Shown piece after piece: positions 45,791 to 54,251 of a stretch of 64,000 nucleotides of DNA. Numbering within the stretch: position 1 is the stretch's first letter; each line of letters starts with the position of its first letter. The notes beneath the pieces were generated by a model that saw nothing but the letters and a program-made list of their open reading frames with translations, was not told the DNA's origin and did not search any database. Source of the DNA: Gemmatimonadota bacterium (GTDB taxonomy: Bacteria > Gemmatimonadota > Gemmatimonadetes > Gemmatimonadales > Gemmatimonadaceae); NCBI GenBank assembly GCA_016871895.1, contig VHBO01000006.1, forward strand, positions 1 to 64,000. The letters run 5' to 3'. The translations under genes were made by a program, and so were the position numbers.

Positions 45791-47502
45791 GGGGTCTGCT
45801 TGGGTGGCTGCTCCTCGGCGGCGCGCTCGCGGCGCAGGAGGCCGCGCCCGCGGGTGCCGCGGCGCTCAGCCGCGGACTCGACGCGGAGAACGGGAACCGA
45901 GCGCGCGAGGCCGTCACCGCGTATCGCGAGGCGATCGCCGCTGGCGCGGTGGTGCAGGGGGTCCTCGGGCTCGAGCGCGTGTTCTCGCTGACGATGCAGG
46001 AGGACTCCGTGCTCGCGGCGCTCGACACGCTGTTGCCGCGCTTCCCCGGCGAGAGCGCGCTCCGAGGGGTGCAGCTCCGTGCCCTCGTCTCCCTCGGTCG
46101 GCCGCGCGCGGCCGACGCCGCGTTCCGGGCGTGGTGTGCGACGCGTCCGAGCGACCTGGCCCCGTACCGCGATTACGCGCGGATCCTCCTCTTCAACAAC
46201 CGCGCCGCCGCGGTGGACACCGTGTTGCGCGACGCCGCGACGGCACTCGGCTCGCTCCAGGGGCTGGCGCTCGAACTCGCGCAGATGCGCGCCGGGCTCG
46301 GTCGTTGGGAGGAGTCGGCGCTCGCCTGGCGCACCGTCGTGCAGGATGAGGCGTATTACGAATCGGCGGCGGTCTTCTCGCTGACGCCCGCTCCGGTCGG
46401 GGCCCGCGATGCCGTGCGGGCCGCGCTGATGACGGGACGCGGCACGGCGTCGAGTGCGACGGCCGCCGCGTCCCCGCCGACGATCGGTGTGCGACAGGTG
46501 CGGGCGCTTCTGGATGTGGCGTGGGGCTCGCCGCGCGACGGCTGGACGGTCCTCGCCGCCGTCCCCGTGACGGATACCGCGGTCGTGGTTTGGCGGCAGT
46601 TCGGGGAGGAGGTCGAGCGCGCGCAGGCGTGGGGGGTCGCCCGTGATGTCTGGGCCGCGGTGCATCGCGCCCGTCCTGAGGCGTCGGACGCGTGGCGCGG
46701 GGCGCAGGCGGCGCTCCGGGCCGGCGATGCGACCGGAGCGCTGACCCTCGTCCGCGGAGCGGGCGTGGGGGATTCCACGACGCGGGTCGATGTGGCGGTG
46801 CCGCTCGAGCTCGAGGCGCTCGCGCGGCTCGGGCGCGGCGCCGAGGTGACGGCTCGGCTCGCCGCCGAATCGGCGGCGCTGGGCCCGGACCGCGTGCGGT
46901 TGATGCAGCGCGTGGTCGCCTGGGCCTGGATCCGCGCGGGGGATGTGCCGCGCGCCCGTGCGGCGCTCGCCGGCGCGACGCTCGACGCGGAGGACGAGGT
47001 GGCCGGCTGGCTCGCGCTGTACGAGGGGGATCTCGTGGCGGCGCGACAGGCACTGCGCCACGTGCCGACGCCGGAGCAGGACGTCGTGCGCGCCCTCGCC
47101 CTGCTGAACCGGACGACCGTCCCCCGTGCGCCCGCCGTCGGCGCCGCCTTCCTCGCCCTCGGGCGTGCCGACACCACCGACGCGGTCCGCCGCTTCGAGT
47201 CGGCCGCTGCCGACCTCCCCGATGCGGCGCCGGTGCTCCTCGCGATGGCGGCCCGCCTCGAGACGGGGCGTGGGGCCGACGCGCGGGCGCGTCGTCTCTG
47301 GCAACGCGTCGCCGTGGAGCACGCGGCGGCACCCGAGGCGGCGGAGGCGCACCTCGAATGGGCCCGTGGGCTCCGGCGCGCCGGGGACGGCGACGGCGCC
47401 CGCGAACATCTCGAGCATCTCATCCTCACCTATCCCGGGAGCGCGCTCGTGCCGCAGGCCCGCCGCGAACTCGACGCCCTCCGCCCGGGGGTGGCCGCGT
47501 GA
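45787..47502 (+). CDS. exported TPR-repeat protein of the DUF4159/DUF4175 operon
   Basis: 571 residues from a GTG overlapping the DUF4175 stop. Signal peptide RGLLGWLLLGGALAAQE. The rest is helical repeats: ALSRGLDAENGNRAREAVTA near residue 30, YRDYARILLFNNRAAAV near 125, and AHLEWARGLRRAGDGDGARE near 540, about ten TPR-like units in all. No enzymatic motif. Likely a periplasmic scaffold for its operon partners. The next gene overlaps by 4 nt. Confidence 0.72.
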   Translation: MRGLLGWLLLGGALAAQEAAPAGAAALSRGLDAENGNRAREAVTAYREAIAAGAVVQGVLGLERVFSLTMQEDSVLAALDTLLPRFPGESALRGVQLRALVSLGRPRAADAAFRAWCATRPSDLAPYRDYARILLFNNRAAAVDTVLRDAATALGSLQGLALELAQMRAGLGRWEESALAWRTVVQDEAYYESAAVFSLTPAPVGARDAVRAALMTGRGTASSATAAASPPTIGVRQVRALLDVAWGSPRDGWTVLAAVPVTDTAVVVWRQFGEEVERAQAWGVARDVWAAVHRARPEASDAWRGAQAALRAGDATGALTLVRGAGVGDSTTRVDVAVPLELEALARLGRGAEVTARLAAESAALGPDRVRLMQRVVAWAWIRAGDVPRARAALAGATLDAEDEVAGWLALYEGDLVAARQALRHVPTPEQDVVRALALLNRTTVPRAPAVGAAFLALGRADTTDAVRRFESAAADLPDAAPVLLAMAARLETGRGADARARRLWQRVAVEHAAAPEAAEAHLEWARGLRRAGDGDGAREHLEHLILTYPGSALVPQARRELDALRPGVAA

Positions 47503-48755
47503 TCCTCCGTGTCCTGCTGATCGGACTGCTGCTCGTCGGACGAGCGGTGGGCGCCCAGCATCTCCTCCTCCCGATGGACGAGGCGCAGGCGAATCATCTG
47601 AAGGCGTATGGCGTCGTCTTCGGGGCGCTCGTCGACAACGTGCGCAGCGAATGGTTGATCAACTATCGCGGCGGCGCGTTCCTCGTGCCGGATCTGCCGA
47701 GCGTGCGCCGGGCGGCTGCGCTCGCGGGGGTGACGAGCGAACCCGTCGACGCTGGCACCCTCGCGACGATGCGGCGGGAGATCGCCGAGGGGAACATGGA
47801 CGCCGTGCCGCTCGAGCGCGCGCCGCGGATCGCCGTGTACACGCCGCCGGATGCGCCGCCGTGGGATGACGCGGTGACGCTCGCGCTGAGCTACGCGGGG
47901 ATCAAGTACGCGAAGATCTGGGACGACACGGTGCTCGCCACCGACCTCGCGCAGTTCGACTGGATCCATCTCTTCCACGAGGACTTCACGGGGCAGCAGA
48001 ACAAGCTGCACCTCGGGTTCCGCGATGCGCCCTGGTTCGTACAGGCACGCGAGCGCGACCTCGCGATGGCGCGCGGCCACGGGCTCGCCGACATCCCGAC
48101 GCTCAAGAAGGCGGTCGCGGAGAAGCTGCGCGCCTTCGTCGAGCGCGGCGGCTTCCTCTTCGCGATGTGCGGCGCCACCGAGACCCTCGAGCTCGCGCTC
48201 GCCGCGGCCGGGATCGACATCGCCGGGCCGTATGCCGACGGCTCCCCCCTCGATCCCGCGGCCGATGCCAAGCTCGCCTGGGACCGGAGCTTCGCCTTCC
48301 AGGGCGCACGACTAGAGTTCGCGCCCGGGATCAACGCGATGAGTGACATCGACGGGCATCAGGTGAATGTCCCCGCGCGTCGGCAGCCCCTCGGCACCTT
48401 CTCGCTCTTCGGCTTCTCGGCGAAGTTCGATCCCGTGCCGACGATGCTCGTGCAGAACCATCGCGCGGTGATGCCCGACTTCTACGGCGTGACCACCTCC
48501 TTCACGCGACGCACCCTCAAGCCCGGGGCGACGGTGCTCGCGCAGGAGGAGGGGGCGCCCTGGGTGAAGTATCTCCACGGGTCGTATGGTCGTGGCTCCT
48601 GGACCTACCTCGGCGGGCACGATCCCGAGGATCCGCAGCACAACATCGGGGCGCCACCGACCGACCTCGCGCTGCATCCCAACTCGCCCGGCTACCGGCT
48701 GATCCTGAACAACGTCCTCTTCCCGGCCGCGAAGAAGAAGACGCTCAAGACGTGA
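47499..48755 (+). CDS. exported protein of the 'asparagine synthetase B'-labelled family (probably not AsnB)
   Basis: 418 residues. Signal peptide ILRVLLIGLLLVGRAVGAQ, then LLLPMDEAQANHLKAYGVVF, WLINYRGGAFLVPDLPS, RIAVYTPPDAPPWDDAVTLA, WIHLFHEDFTGQQNK and FVERGGFLFAMCGATETLEL. From memory, homologues in Bacteroidota are database-labelled asparagine synthetase B, but there is no N-terminal Cys2 nucleophile and no AsnB ATP-pyrophosphatase motif. The sequence instead suggests a glutamine-amidotransferase-like alpha/beta domain with a cysteine in AMCGAT (ThuA/GATase1-like). A periplasmic hydrolase or binding protein is inferred. Overlaps both neighbours by 4 nt. Confidence 0.72.
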   Translation: MILRVLLIGLLLVGRAVGAQHLLLPMDEAQANHLKAYGVVFGALVDNVRSEWLINYRGGAFLVPDLPSVRRAAALAGVTSEPVDAGTLATMRREIAEGNMDAVPLERAPRIAVYTPPDAPPWDDAVTLALSYAGIKYAKIWDDTVLATDLAQFDWIHLFHEDFTGQQNKLHLGFRDAPWFVQARERDLAMARGHGLADIPTLKKAVAEKLRAFVERGGFLFAMCGATETLELALAAAGIDIAGPYADGSPLDPAADAKLAWDRSFAFQGARLEFAPGINAMSDIDGHQVNVPARRQPLGTFSLFGFSAKFDPVPTMLVQNHRAVMPDFYGVTTSFTRRTLKPGATVLAQEEGAPWVKYLHGSYGRGSWTYLGGHDPEDPQHNIGAPPTDLALHPNSPGYRLILNNVLFPAAKKKTLKT

Positions 48756-51328
48756 GCGCGCGCGACGAGGCGGAGACGGAGGGGCCGGCGCCGTCGGGCA
48801 CGCGTGCGGCTGGCGGCGCAGGGCACGGCGAGCCCGGACGGATCGCGCCCGGCGCGGCCGCCGCGGTGCGGACGGCGATCCGTCTCGCCGGCGGGCGTGA
48901 GGTCTGCTTCGTCTGCACCATCGACGAGGCCGGGCTCGTGGTCAGCGCCCGCGTGGCGGCGCGCGGCGATGTGTCGAGCGTCCTCGCGCTGCCGGGCTTC
49001 GCGAACCGGGGCGAACTCCTGCTGCATAACCATCCGAGCGGATGGCTCGAGCCGTCGGACGCGGATCTCGCCGTGGCGGCGCGTCTGCACGACGACGGAA
49101 TCGGATTCGCGATCGTCGACAACGAGGCGAGTCGGCTGTACGTGGTGGTCGAGGTCCCACGCGCGCGCCCCGCGGCGACGATCGCGCCGGACGATATCGC
49201 CGGGCTACTCGGGCCCGACGGACCCGTCGCGCGACGGTTGGGCCGCTACGAGGACCGCCCGAGCCAGCGTGAGATGGCGCGGCTCATCTCGTCCCTCTTC
49301 TCGCGCGGTGGGGTCGGGCTGATCGAGGCGGGGACCGGCGTCGGCAAGTCGCTCGGCTACCTCGTCCCCGCGCTCCGCTGGGCCGCCGAGAGTGGCGAGC
49401 GCACCGTCGTCAGCACCAACACGATCACGCTGCAGGAGCAGCTGACGGGGAAGGACCTCCCCTTCCTCGCCGAGGCGCTCACGGACCAGAAGGTGCGCTT
49501 CGCGCTGCTGAAGGGATGGCGGAACTACCTCTGCCTGCAGCGCCTCGAGCAAGCGCGGGCGCAGGGGCCGGCACTCTTCGACGACGCCGCCTCAGTGGAA
49601 CTCGCGGCGATCGAGGCGTGGGCGGAGAAGACCACCGACGGCTCACTCGCCGATCTCCCCGACCCGCCGCGTGGCGAGGTGTGGGATGAGGTCGCGGCGG
49701 AAGGGGACCTCTGCACGCGCCTCCGCTGTCCGCACTTCGAGCGCTGTTTCGTCTTCACCGCGCGGCGCGCCGCGGCGCAGGCGGACGTGATCGTCGTGAA
49801 TCATCACCTGCTGATGGCCGACCTCGCCGTGCGGCGTGCGTCGCAGCGCTGGGACGAGGCGGCGGTGCTACCGGCGTTCAAGCGTCTGGTGATCGACGAG
49901 GGGCACCACCTCGAGGATGCCGCAGCGTCGCACCTCGGGCAGGAAGTCTCACGGCGATCGCTCGAGCGGCTCTTCAATCGCCTCGACCGCCGCGGGAAGG
50001 GACTCCTCCCCGCACTCGAGCGGGCCCTGTCGAAGGGGACCGACCTCCTGAGCGTCGCGAGCCTCGACCTGTTGCGGGCGCGACTCGCGCCCTCCCTGCA
50101 CACGTCGCGCGTGAAGGCCGCGGCGCTCTGCGATCTCCTCGCCGGGTGGCTCGCGGTGCGGGACGAGCCGCAGGTGCGGCTCACGGATGCCTTCGCCGAC
50201 GACGCGATCTGGGGGGACGGCCTGGGCGTGGCGCTCGACGACCTGCTCGCGGAGATCGACCTCCTCGGCGACGGACTCCGGATGGTGCGAGAGCGCCTCG
50301 AGAGCGATGAGCGGCGCGCCGAGGAGCTCGCGCCGTTGCTCAACGAAGTGCGCGGGGTCACGCGTCGCCTCGCCGGCGCGGGCGACGCGTTGCGGGCGGC
50401 GCTACGGCCCGACCGCGACGGGCTGCCGCGCGTGCGCTGGCTCGAGCGTCGCGGTGGGGAGGGGAACGTCGGCGCCACCGCGGTGCCGCTCGATCTCGCG
50501 CCGGTGTTGCGCGAAGACCTCTTCCGTCGGGTCGAGACGGCGGTGGTGACCAGCGCGACCCTCGCCGTCGGTGATGGCTTCGACTTCCTCACGAAGCGCC
50601 TCGGCCTCGACGATCCCGAGCTCGAGCCGGTGACCGCGACCCTCGCCTCGCCGTTCTCGTATCCGACGCAGGCGGTCCTCGCCATCCCGAGCGACTTCCC
50701 GGCACCGAACCTCGATGGCTCCGCGCACTTCGCGCGCACGCTGAGCGCCGCGGAGGATCTCATCGCGTTCGCGGGCGGAGGCGTCTTCCTCCTCTTCACG
50801 AGCCATCGGGACGTGCGCGAGGCGGCGCGGGTGCTGCGGGAGCGTGGGGTGGCGGGGGCGCATCCACTCCTCGTCCACGGGGAGGCCCCGCGGGATGACC
50901 TCCTGCGGCGCTTCCGTGCGCACGGGGATGCGGTGCTCGTGGGCACCGCGAGCTTCTGGGAGGGGGTCGACATCCCGGGCCGCGCGCTGCGCGGGCTCGT
51001 GCTCGCACGCATCCCGTTCCGCGTCCCCACCGAGCCGGTGACCGCGGCGCAGTGCGAGGCGATCGAAGCCGAGGGGCGGAGCGCCTTCGACGAGTACATG
51101 ATCCCCCACGCCGCGCTGCGGCTGAAACAGGGATTCGGCCGGCTCATCCGCACCGCGGACGACCGGGGCGTCGTGGTGATCTGCGACCCGCGCGTCGTCA
51201 CCAAGGGGTACGGCCGTCGCCTCCTCCAAGGGCTCCCCCCGGCCGCCCGACTGCAGGGGCCGTGGGCCCTCCTGCGTGACGGGCTTCGGGCGTTCTACGC
51301 CGGGACCGAACCCCCGTCCCGCGGGTAG
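48752..51328 (+). CDS. dinG: JAMM-domain/DinG-type helicase fusion
   Basis: 858 residues. Residues about 35-150 carry HNHPSGWLEPSDAD: H92-x-H94-x7-S102-x2-D105, the JAMM metalloenzyme motif as in RadC-like proteins. From residue about 165 a DinG/XPD-type superfamily 2 helicase begins: Walker A AGTGVGKSLGY near 193, four iron-sulfur-type cysteines (NYLCLQR, then GDLCTRLRCPHFERCF), DEGHH near 382, VTSATLAVGDGFDF, and QGFGRLIRTADDRGVV near 793. DinG unwinds 5'-to-3' and removes R-loops or damaged forks. Usual DinG N-termini lack the JAMM part, so this is a composite. It follows the AsnB-like gene with a 4-nt overlap. Confidence 0.85.
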   Translation: MSARDEAETEGPAPSGTRAAGGAGHGEPGRIAPGAAAAVRTAIRLAGGREVCFVCTIDEAGLVVSARVAARGDVSSVLALPGFANRGELLLHNHPSGWLEPSDADLAVAARLHDDGIGFAIVDNEASRLYVVVEVPRARPAATIAPDDIAGLLGPDGPVARRLGRYEDRPSQREMARLISSLFSRGGVGLIEAGTGVGKSLGYLVPALRWAAESGERTVVSTNTITLQEQLTGKDLPFLAEALTDQKVRFALLKGWRNYLCLQRLEQARAQGPALFDDAASVELAAIEAWAEKTTDGSLADLPDPPRGEVWDEVAAEGDLCTRLRCPHFERCFVFTARRAAAQADVIVVNHHLLMADLAVRRASQRWDEAAVLPAFKRLVIDEGHHLEDAAASHLGQEVSRRSLERLFNRLDRRGKGLLPALERALSKGTDLLSVASLDLLRARLAPSLHTSRVKAAALCDLLAGWLAVRDEPQVRLTDAFADDAIWGDGLGVALDDLLAEIDLLGDGLRMVRERLESDERRAEELAPLLNEVRGVTRRLAGAGDALRAALRPDRDGLPRVRWLERRGGEGNVGATAVPLDLAPVLREDLFRRVETAVVTSATLAVGDGFDFLTKRLGLDDPELEPVTATLASPFSYPTQAVLAIPSDFPAPNLDGSAHFARTLSAAEDLIAFAGGGVFLLFTSHRDVREAARVLRERGVAGAHPLLVHGEAPRDDLLRRFRAHGDAVLVGTASFWEGVDIPGRALRGLVLARIPFRVPTEPVTAAQCEAIEAEGRSAFDEYMIPHAALRLKQGFGRLIRTADDRGVVVICDPRVVTKGYGRRLLQGLPPAARLQGPWALLRDGLRAFYAGTEPPSRG

Positions 51329-51337
51329 ATTCCCCAC

Positions 51338-51949
51338 ATGACTCGTCCGGGAAAGCTCGTCTGCGTGGGCCGCAATTATCGCGAGCACGCGAAGGAGATG
51401 GGGAACGAGGTACCGACCACGCCGGTCGTCTTCCTCAAGCCGCCCTCGTCCGTCATCGCTGACGGCGAGGCGATCGTCCTGCCGCCCGAGGTGGGACGCG
51501 TCGACTTCGAGGGGGAGATCGGCCTCGTCATCGGGACCCGTCTCTCGAAGGCCACGGCGGCGGTGGCCGCTGCCGCCGTGCGGGGGATCGTCGCGGTGAA
51601 CGACGTGAGCGCGCGCGACCTGCAGAAGTCCGATGTGCAGTGGTGGCGCGCGAAGGGCGCTGACACCTTCGGGCCGATCGGTGAGGAGCGGCAGGGCACG
51701 CCCGACTTCGCCGCGCTCGAGGTGATCACGCGGGTGAACGGCGTCGAGCGGCAACGCGGGCGGAGCGCCGATATGCTCTTCACCATCCCCGACCTGCTCG
51801 CCTTCATCTCGGCGTGGGTCACGCTCGAGCCGGGCGACATCGTGCTGACGGGGACGCCGGAAGGGGTCGGGCCGTTGGTGCCGGGCGATGTCGTCGAGGT
51901 CGAGGTGCCGGGCTGGAGTCGTGTCAGCAACCCGGTGCGCGCGGGCTGA
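51338..51949 (+). CDS. fumarylacetoacetate hydrolase (FAH)-family protein
   Basis: 203 residues. GKLVCVGRNYREHAKEM, VVFLKPPSSVI, VDFEGEIGLVIG, VNDVSARDLQKSD and VLTGTPEGVGPLVPGD supply the metal-binding Glu/Glu/Asp set of the FAH/acylpyruvase fold. This short form usually acts on acylpyruvates or oxaloacetate (YcgM/FAHD1 type). Exact substrate unknown. It starts 10 bp after the helicase gene, and the next gene overlaps its stop (TGATG). Confidence 0.9.
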   Translation: MTRPGKLVCVGRNYREHAKEMGNEVPTTPVVFLKPPSSVIADGEAIVLPPEVGRVDFEGEIGLVIGTRLSKATAAVAAAAVRGIVAVNDVSARDLQKSDVQWWRAKGADTFGPIGEERQGTPDFAALEVITRVNGVERQRGRSADMLFTIPDLLAFISAWVTLEPGDIVLTGTPEGVGPLVPGDVVEVEVPGWSRVSNPVRAG

Positions 51950-52857
51950 TGTCTCAGGGGCGGCGGGCGATCCTCCCGACGCGACCGCGCCGTGACCCGC
52001 GCGCGTCGCTGGTGGCGCTCGTCATCCAGCTGGTGGTGGTCGTCGTCCTCGCACGGATGGTCGTCTTCCCGGCGGCGATGGACCTCTTCGGTGGGCTCAG
52101 CGACCTGATCCGGGAGCAGCGGGTCACGTACGTGGTACCGGCCCCGGTCCGCGCCGGCACGCCGGGCGCGCGCCCGCGCGACGGTGGAGATGGGCGACGC
52201 GCGTCGGAGACGCCGCCGGAACGGGTGGTCGAGCCGGAGCCGATCACCGCGCCGGTGGACGTGCCGAGCGGGCTCCCCACGCGCCCCGGCCGCGCGGCGC
52301 CGATCGGACCGGGCTCGGGCCCGGTGATCGGTGGAGGCGGACCGTTGCAGGGGATCCAGCCCGGGTTCACCGACCCGCGCCTCTGGCCCACGCCGCGCCC
52401 CTACGACGAACCACGCCCATTCCCGATGAATCGCGCCGACTCGCTCGAGGCGGTGCTGCACGCCTTCGGCGAGCGCTTCGTCGACTCCGTCAGTCGTGCG
52501 GCGCCCACCGGACGGCAGCCCGGTGACTGGACCTGGGAGCGCAACGGTCGGAAGTATGGGATGGATCCGCAGTACATCCGGCTCGGCAAGTATTCGATTC
52601 CGACGGCGCTGCTGGCGCTGCTCCCCCTCAACGTGCCGGCGAACGGGCTCGAGATGGAGCGTGCGCGGCGCCTGAGTTCGATGCGCAGCGAGATCATGGA
52701 GCAGGCCGAGCGACGTGCGCGCGATGACGACTTCTACGCCGCCGTGCGGGCGCTCCGCGAACGGAAGGAGCGCGAGCGCCGGGAGGCAGAGGCGGCGCGT
52801 CGCGGGAGCGCCTCGCCCGCCTCCGCCACGACTACCCCTCGCCCCCCGATGCCATGA
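51949..52857 (+). CDS. membrane-anchored unknown protein
   Basis: 302 residues. One transmembrane segment near residues 20-40 (SLVALVIQLVVVVVLARMVVF), then a Pro/Gly/Arg-rich linker of about 110 residues and a C-terminal domain (DSLEAVLHAFGERFVDSVSR, WTWERNGRKYGMDPQYIRLG). It ends with a charged helix (RARDDDFYAAVRALRERKER). The shape is that of an envelope-spanning protein with a flexible linker, reminiscent of TonB or cell-wall-binding anchors, but there is no recognised domain. Translationally coupled to FAH and M20 genes. Confidence 0.62.
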   Translation: MSQGRRAILPTRPRRDPRASLVALVIQLVVVVVLARMVVFPAAMDLFGGLSDLIREQRVTYVVPAPVRAGTPGARPRDGGDGRRASETPPERVVEPEPITAPVDVPSGLPTRPGRAAPIGPGSGPVIGGGGPLQGIQPGFTDPRLWPTPRPYDEPRPFPMNRADSLEAVLHAFGERFVDSVSRAAPTGRQPGDWTWERNGRKYGMDPQYIRLGKYSIPTALLALLPLNVPANGLEMERARRLSSMRSEIMEQAERRARDDDFYAAVRALRERKERERREAEAARRGSASPASATTTPRPPMP

Positions 52858-54206
52858 CGTTGCCCCGACGCCGGTTCGTCGAGCAGGCCGCCACGCTCGC
52901 CGCACTCCCCTTCGTCGATCGATGGCTCGGCGGCGGACTTGGCTCGGGTCTCCCCCGCGACATCGACCCGCTGCTCGATGCCGCGCCGCTGCGCGCCGAC
53001 GGTGCGTGGGTGAACGCGGCGCTCGCGCGCTTCGACGCCATCGGGCGCACGGCGAGCGGGATCAACCGCGTCGCCTACTCCGAGGGGGATCTCGCCGGCC
53101 GCGCGTTCACGCTCGACCTGTATCGGGCGGCGGGGCTGACGCCGCGCATCGACGCGGCCGGCAACATCATCGCGCGCGTCGCGGGGAGCGATCCGCGTCT
53201 CCCCGCCATCGTCATCGGGTCGCACGTCGACTCGGTCACCGACGGCGGGAACTACGACGGCCCGGTCGGCACCTTCGGGGCGATCGGGGCCGCGCGTGCG
53301 CTACAGGCGCAGGGGGTCCGGCTCCGTCATCCGCTCGACGTGGTCTGTTGGCAGAACGAGGAGGGCGGCACCATCGGGAGCAAGCTCGCCATCGGCGCGC
53401 CGGTGGACCTCGACGGCGTCGCTCGGTCGGGGAAGACGATCCGCGAGGGGATCACGCTCACCGGTGGCGACCCGTCGCGTCTCGCCGAGGCGGTGCGGCC
53501 GCGCGGGAGCGTCGCGTGCTATCTGGAGCTGCACATCGAGCAGGGTGGGAATCTCGACCGCTCGGGGACGCCGATCGGCGTCGTGCTCGGGATCGTCGGG
53601 CTCAAGTGGTTCGAGGTGACGATCGACGGGTTCGCGAACCACGCGGGCGCCACGCCGATGGACCAGCGGCAGGATGCGATGCTCGCGGCAGCGAAATTCA
53701 CCATCGCGGTGAACGAGGCCATCCGCTTGGAACCGGGGCGTCAGGTCGCGACCGTGGGGCGCGTGGTGGCGCTCCCGAACACGCGCAACGTGATCGCGGG
53801 GCAGGTTCAGCTCACGGTGGACCTGCGCGACCTCGACGCCGCGAAGGTCGCGCGGTTCGCGGCGCGATTCCAGCAGATCGGTCGGGAGATCGGTGCGGCG
53901 ACGAACACGACCTTCACCTTTCGCGAGGCGACGAGCAGCGAGCCGGCGATGGCCGACCCGCGCGTGATGGGGTGGATCGAGGCGAGCGCTGGGGCGCTCG
54001 GGCTCGGGACGCAGCGGATGCCGAGCGGGGCGGGGCACGATGCGCAGGAGATGGCGCATCTCTGTCCGATGGGGATGATCTTCGTGCCGAGCGTCGGCGG
54101 GATCAGTCACTCCCCGAAGGAGTTCTCGCGGCCGCAGGACATCGCGAACGGTGTCGACGTGCTGCTCAACACCGTGATGGGCGCGGACCGCGCGTTGGAC
54201 GCGTAG
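52854..54206 (+). CDS. M20-family Zn-dependent amidohydrolase (AllC/HyuC-like) with twin-arginine leader
   Basis: 450 residues. The leader TLPRRRFVEQAATLAALPF has a twin-arginine motif, so Tat export is likely. The catalytic domain has GSHVDSVTDGGNYDGPVG (metal His and Asp), CWQNEEGGTIGSKLA (catalytic and metal Glu), ELHIEQGGNLDRSG and the terminal HSPKEF. This matches the N-carbamoyl-L-amino-acid hydrolase/allantoate amidohydrolase group (hydantoinase/carbamoylase family). The dimerisation domain lies at about 260-370. Substrate unknown; export would be unusual for a carbamoylase. Last gene of the long plus-strand run. Confidence 0.85.
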   Translation: MTLPRRRFVEQAATLAALPFVDRWLGGGLGSGLPRDIDPLLDAAPLRADGAWVNAALARFDAIGRTASGINRVAYSEGDLAGRAFTLDLYRAAGLTPRIDAAGNIIARVAGSDPRLPAIVIGSHVDSVTDGGNYDGPVGTFGAIGAARALQAQGVRLRHPLDVVCWQNEEGGTIGSKLAIGAPVDLDGVARSGKTIREGITLTGGDPSRLAEAVRPRGSVACYLELHIEQGGNLDRSGTPIGVVLGIVGLKWFEVTIDGFANHAGATPMDQRQDAMLAAAKFTIAVNEAIRLEPGRQVATVGRVVALPNTRNVIAGQVQLTVDLRDLDAAKVARFAARFQQIGREIGAATNTTFTFREATSSEPAMADPRVMGWIEASAGALGLGTQRMPSGAGHDAQEMAHLCPMGMIFVPSVGGISHSPKEFSRPQDIANGVDVLLNTVMGADRALDA

Positions 54207-54251
54207 CGAGCGATTGCTCGGGTGCCGTGCGGACGCGCGGCGCCCGAGGCA

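Noticed and set aside
45691-47418. Open frame of 575 codons on the minus strand opposite the TPR gene
   Set aside because: Arg/Pro/His-rich shadow; the plus-strand TPR gene has a signal peptide and coupled start.
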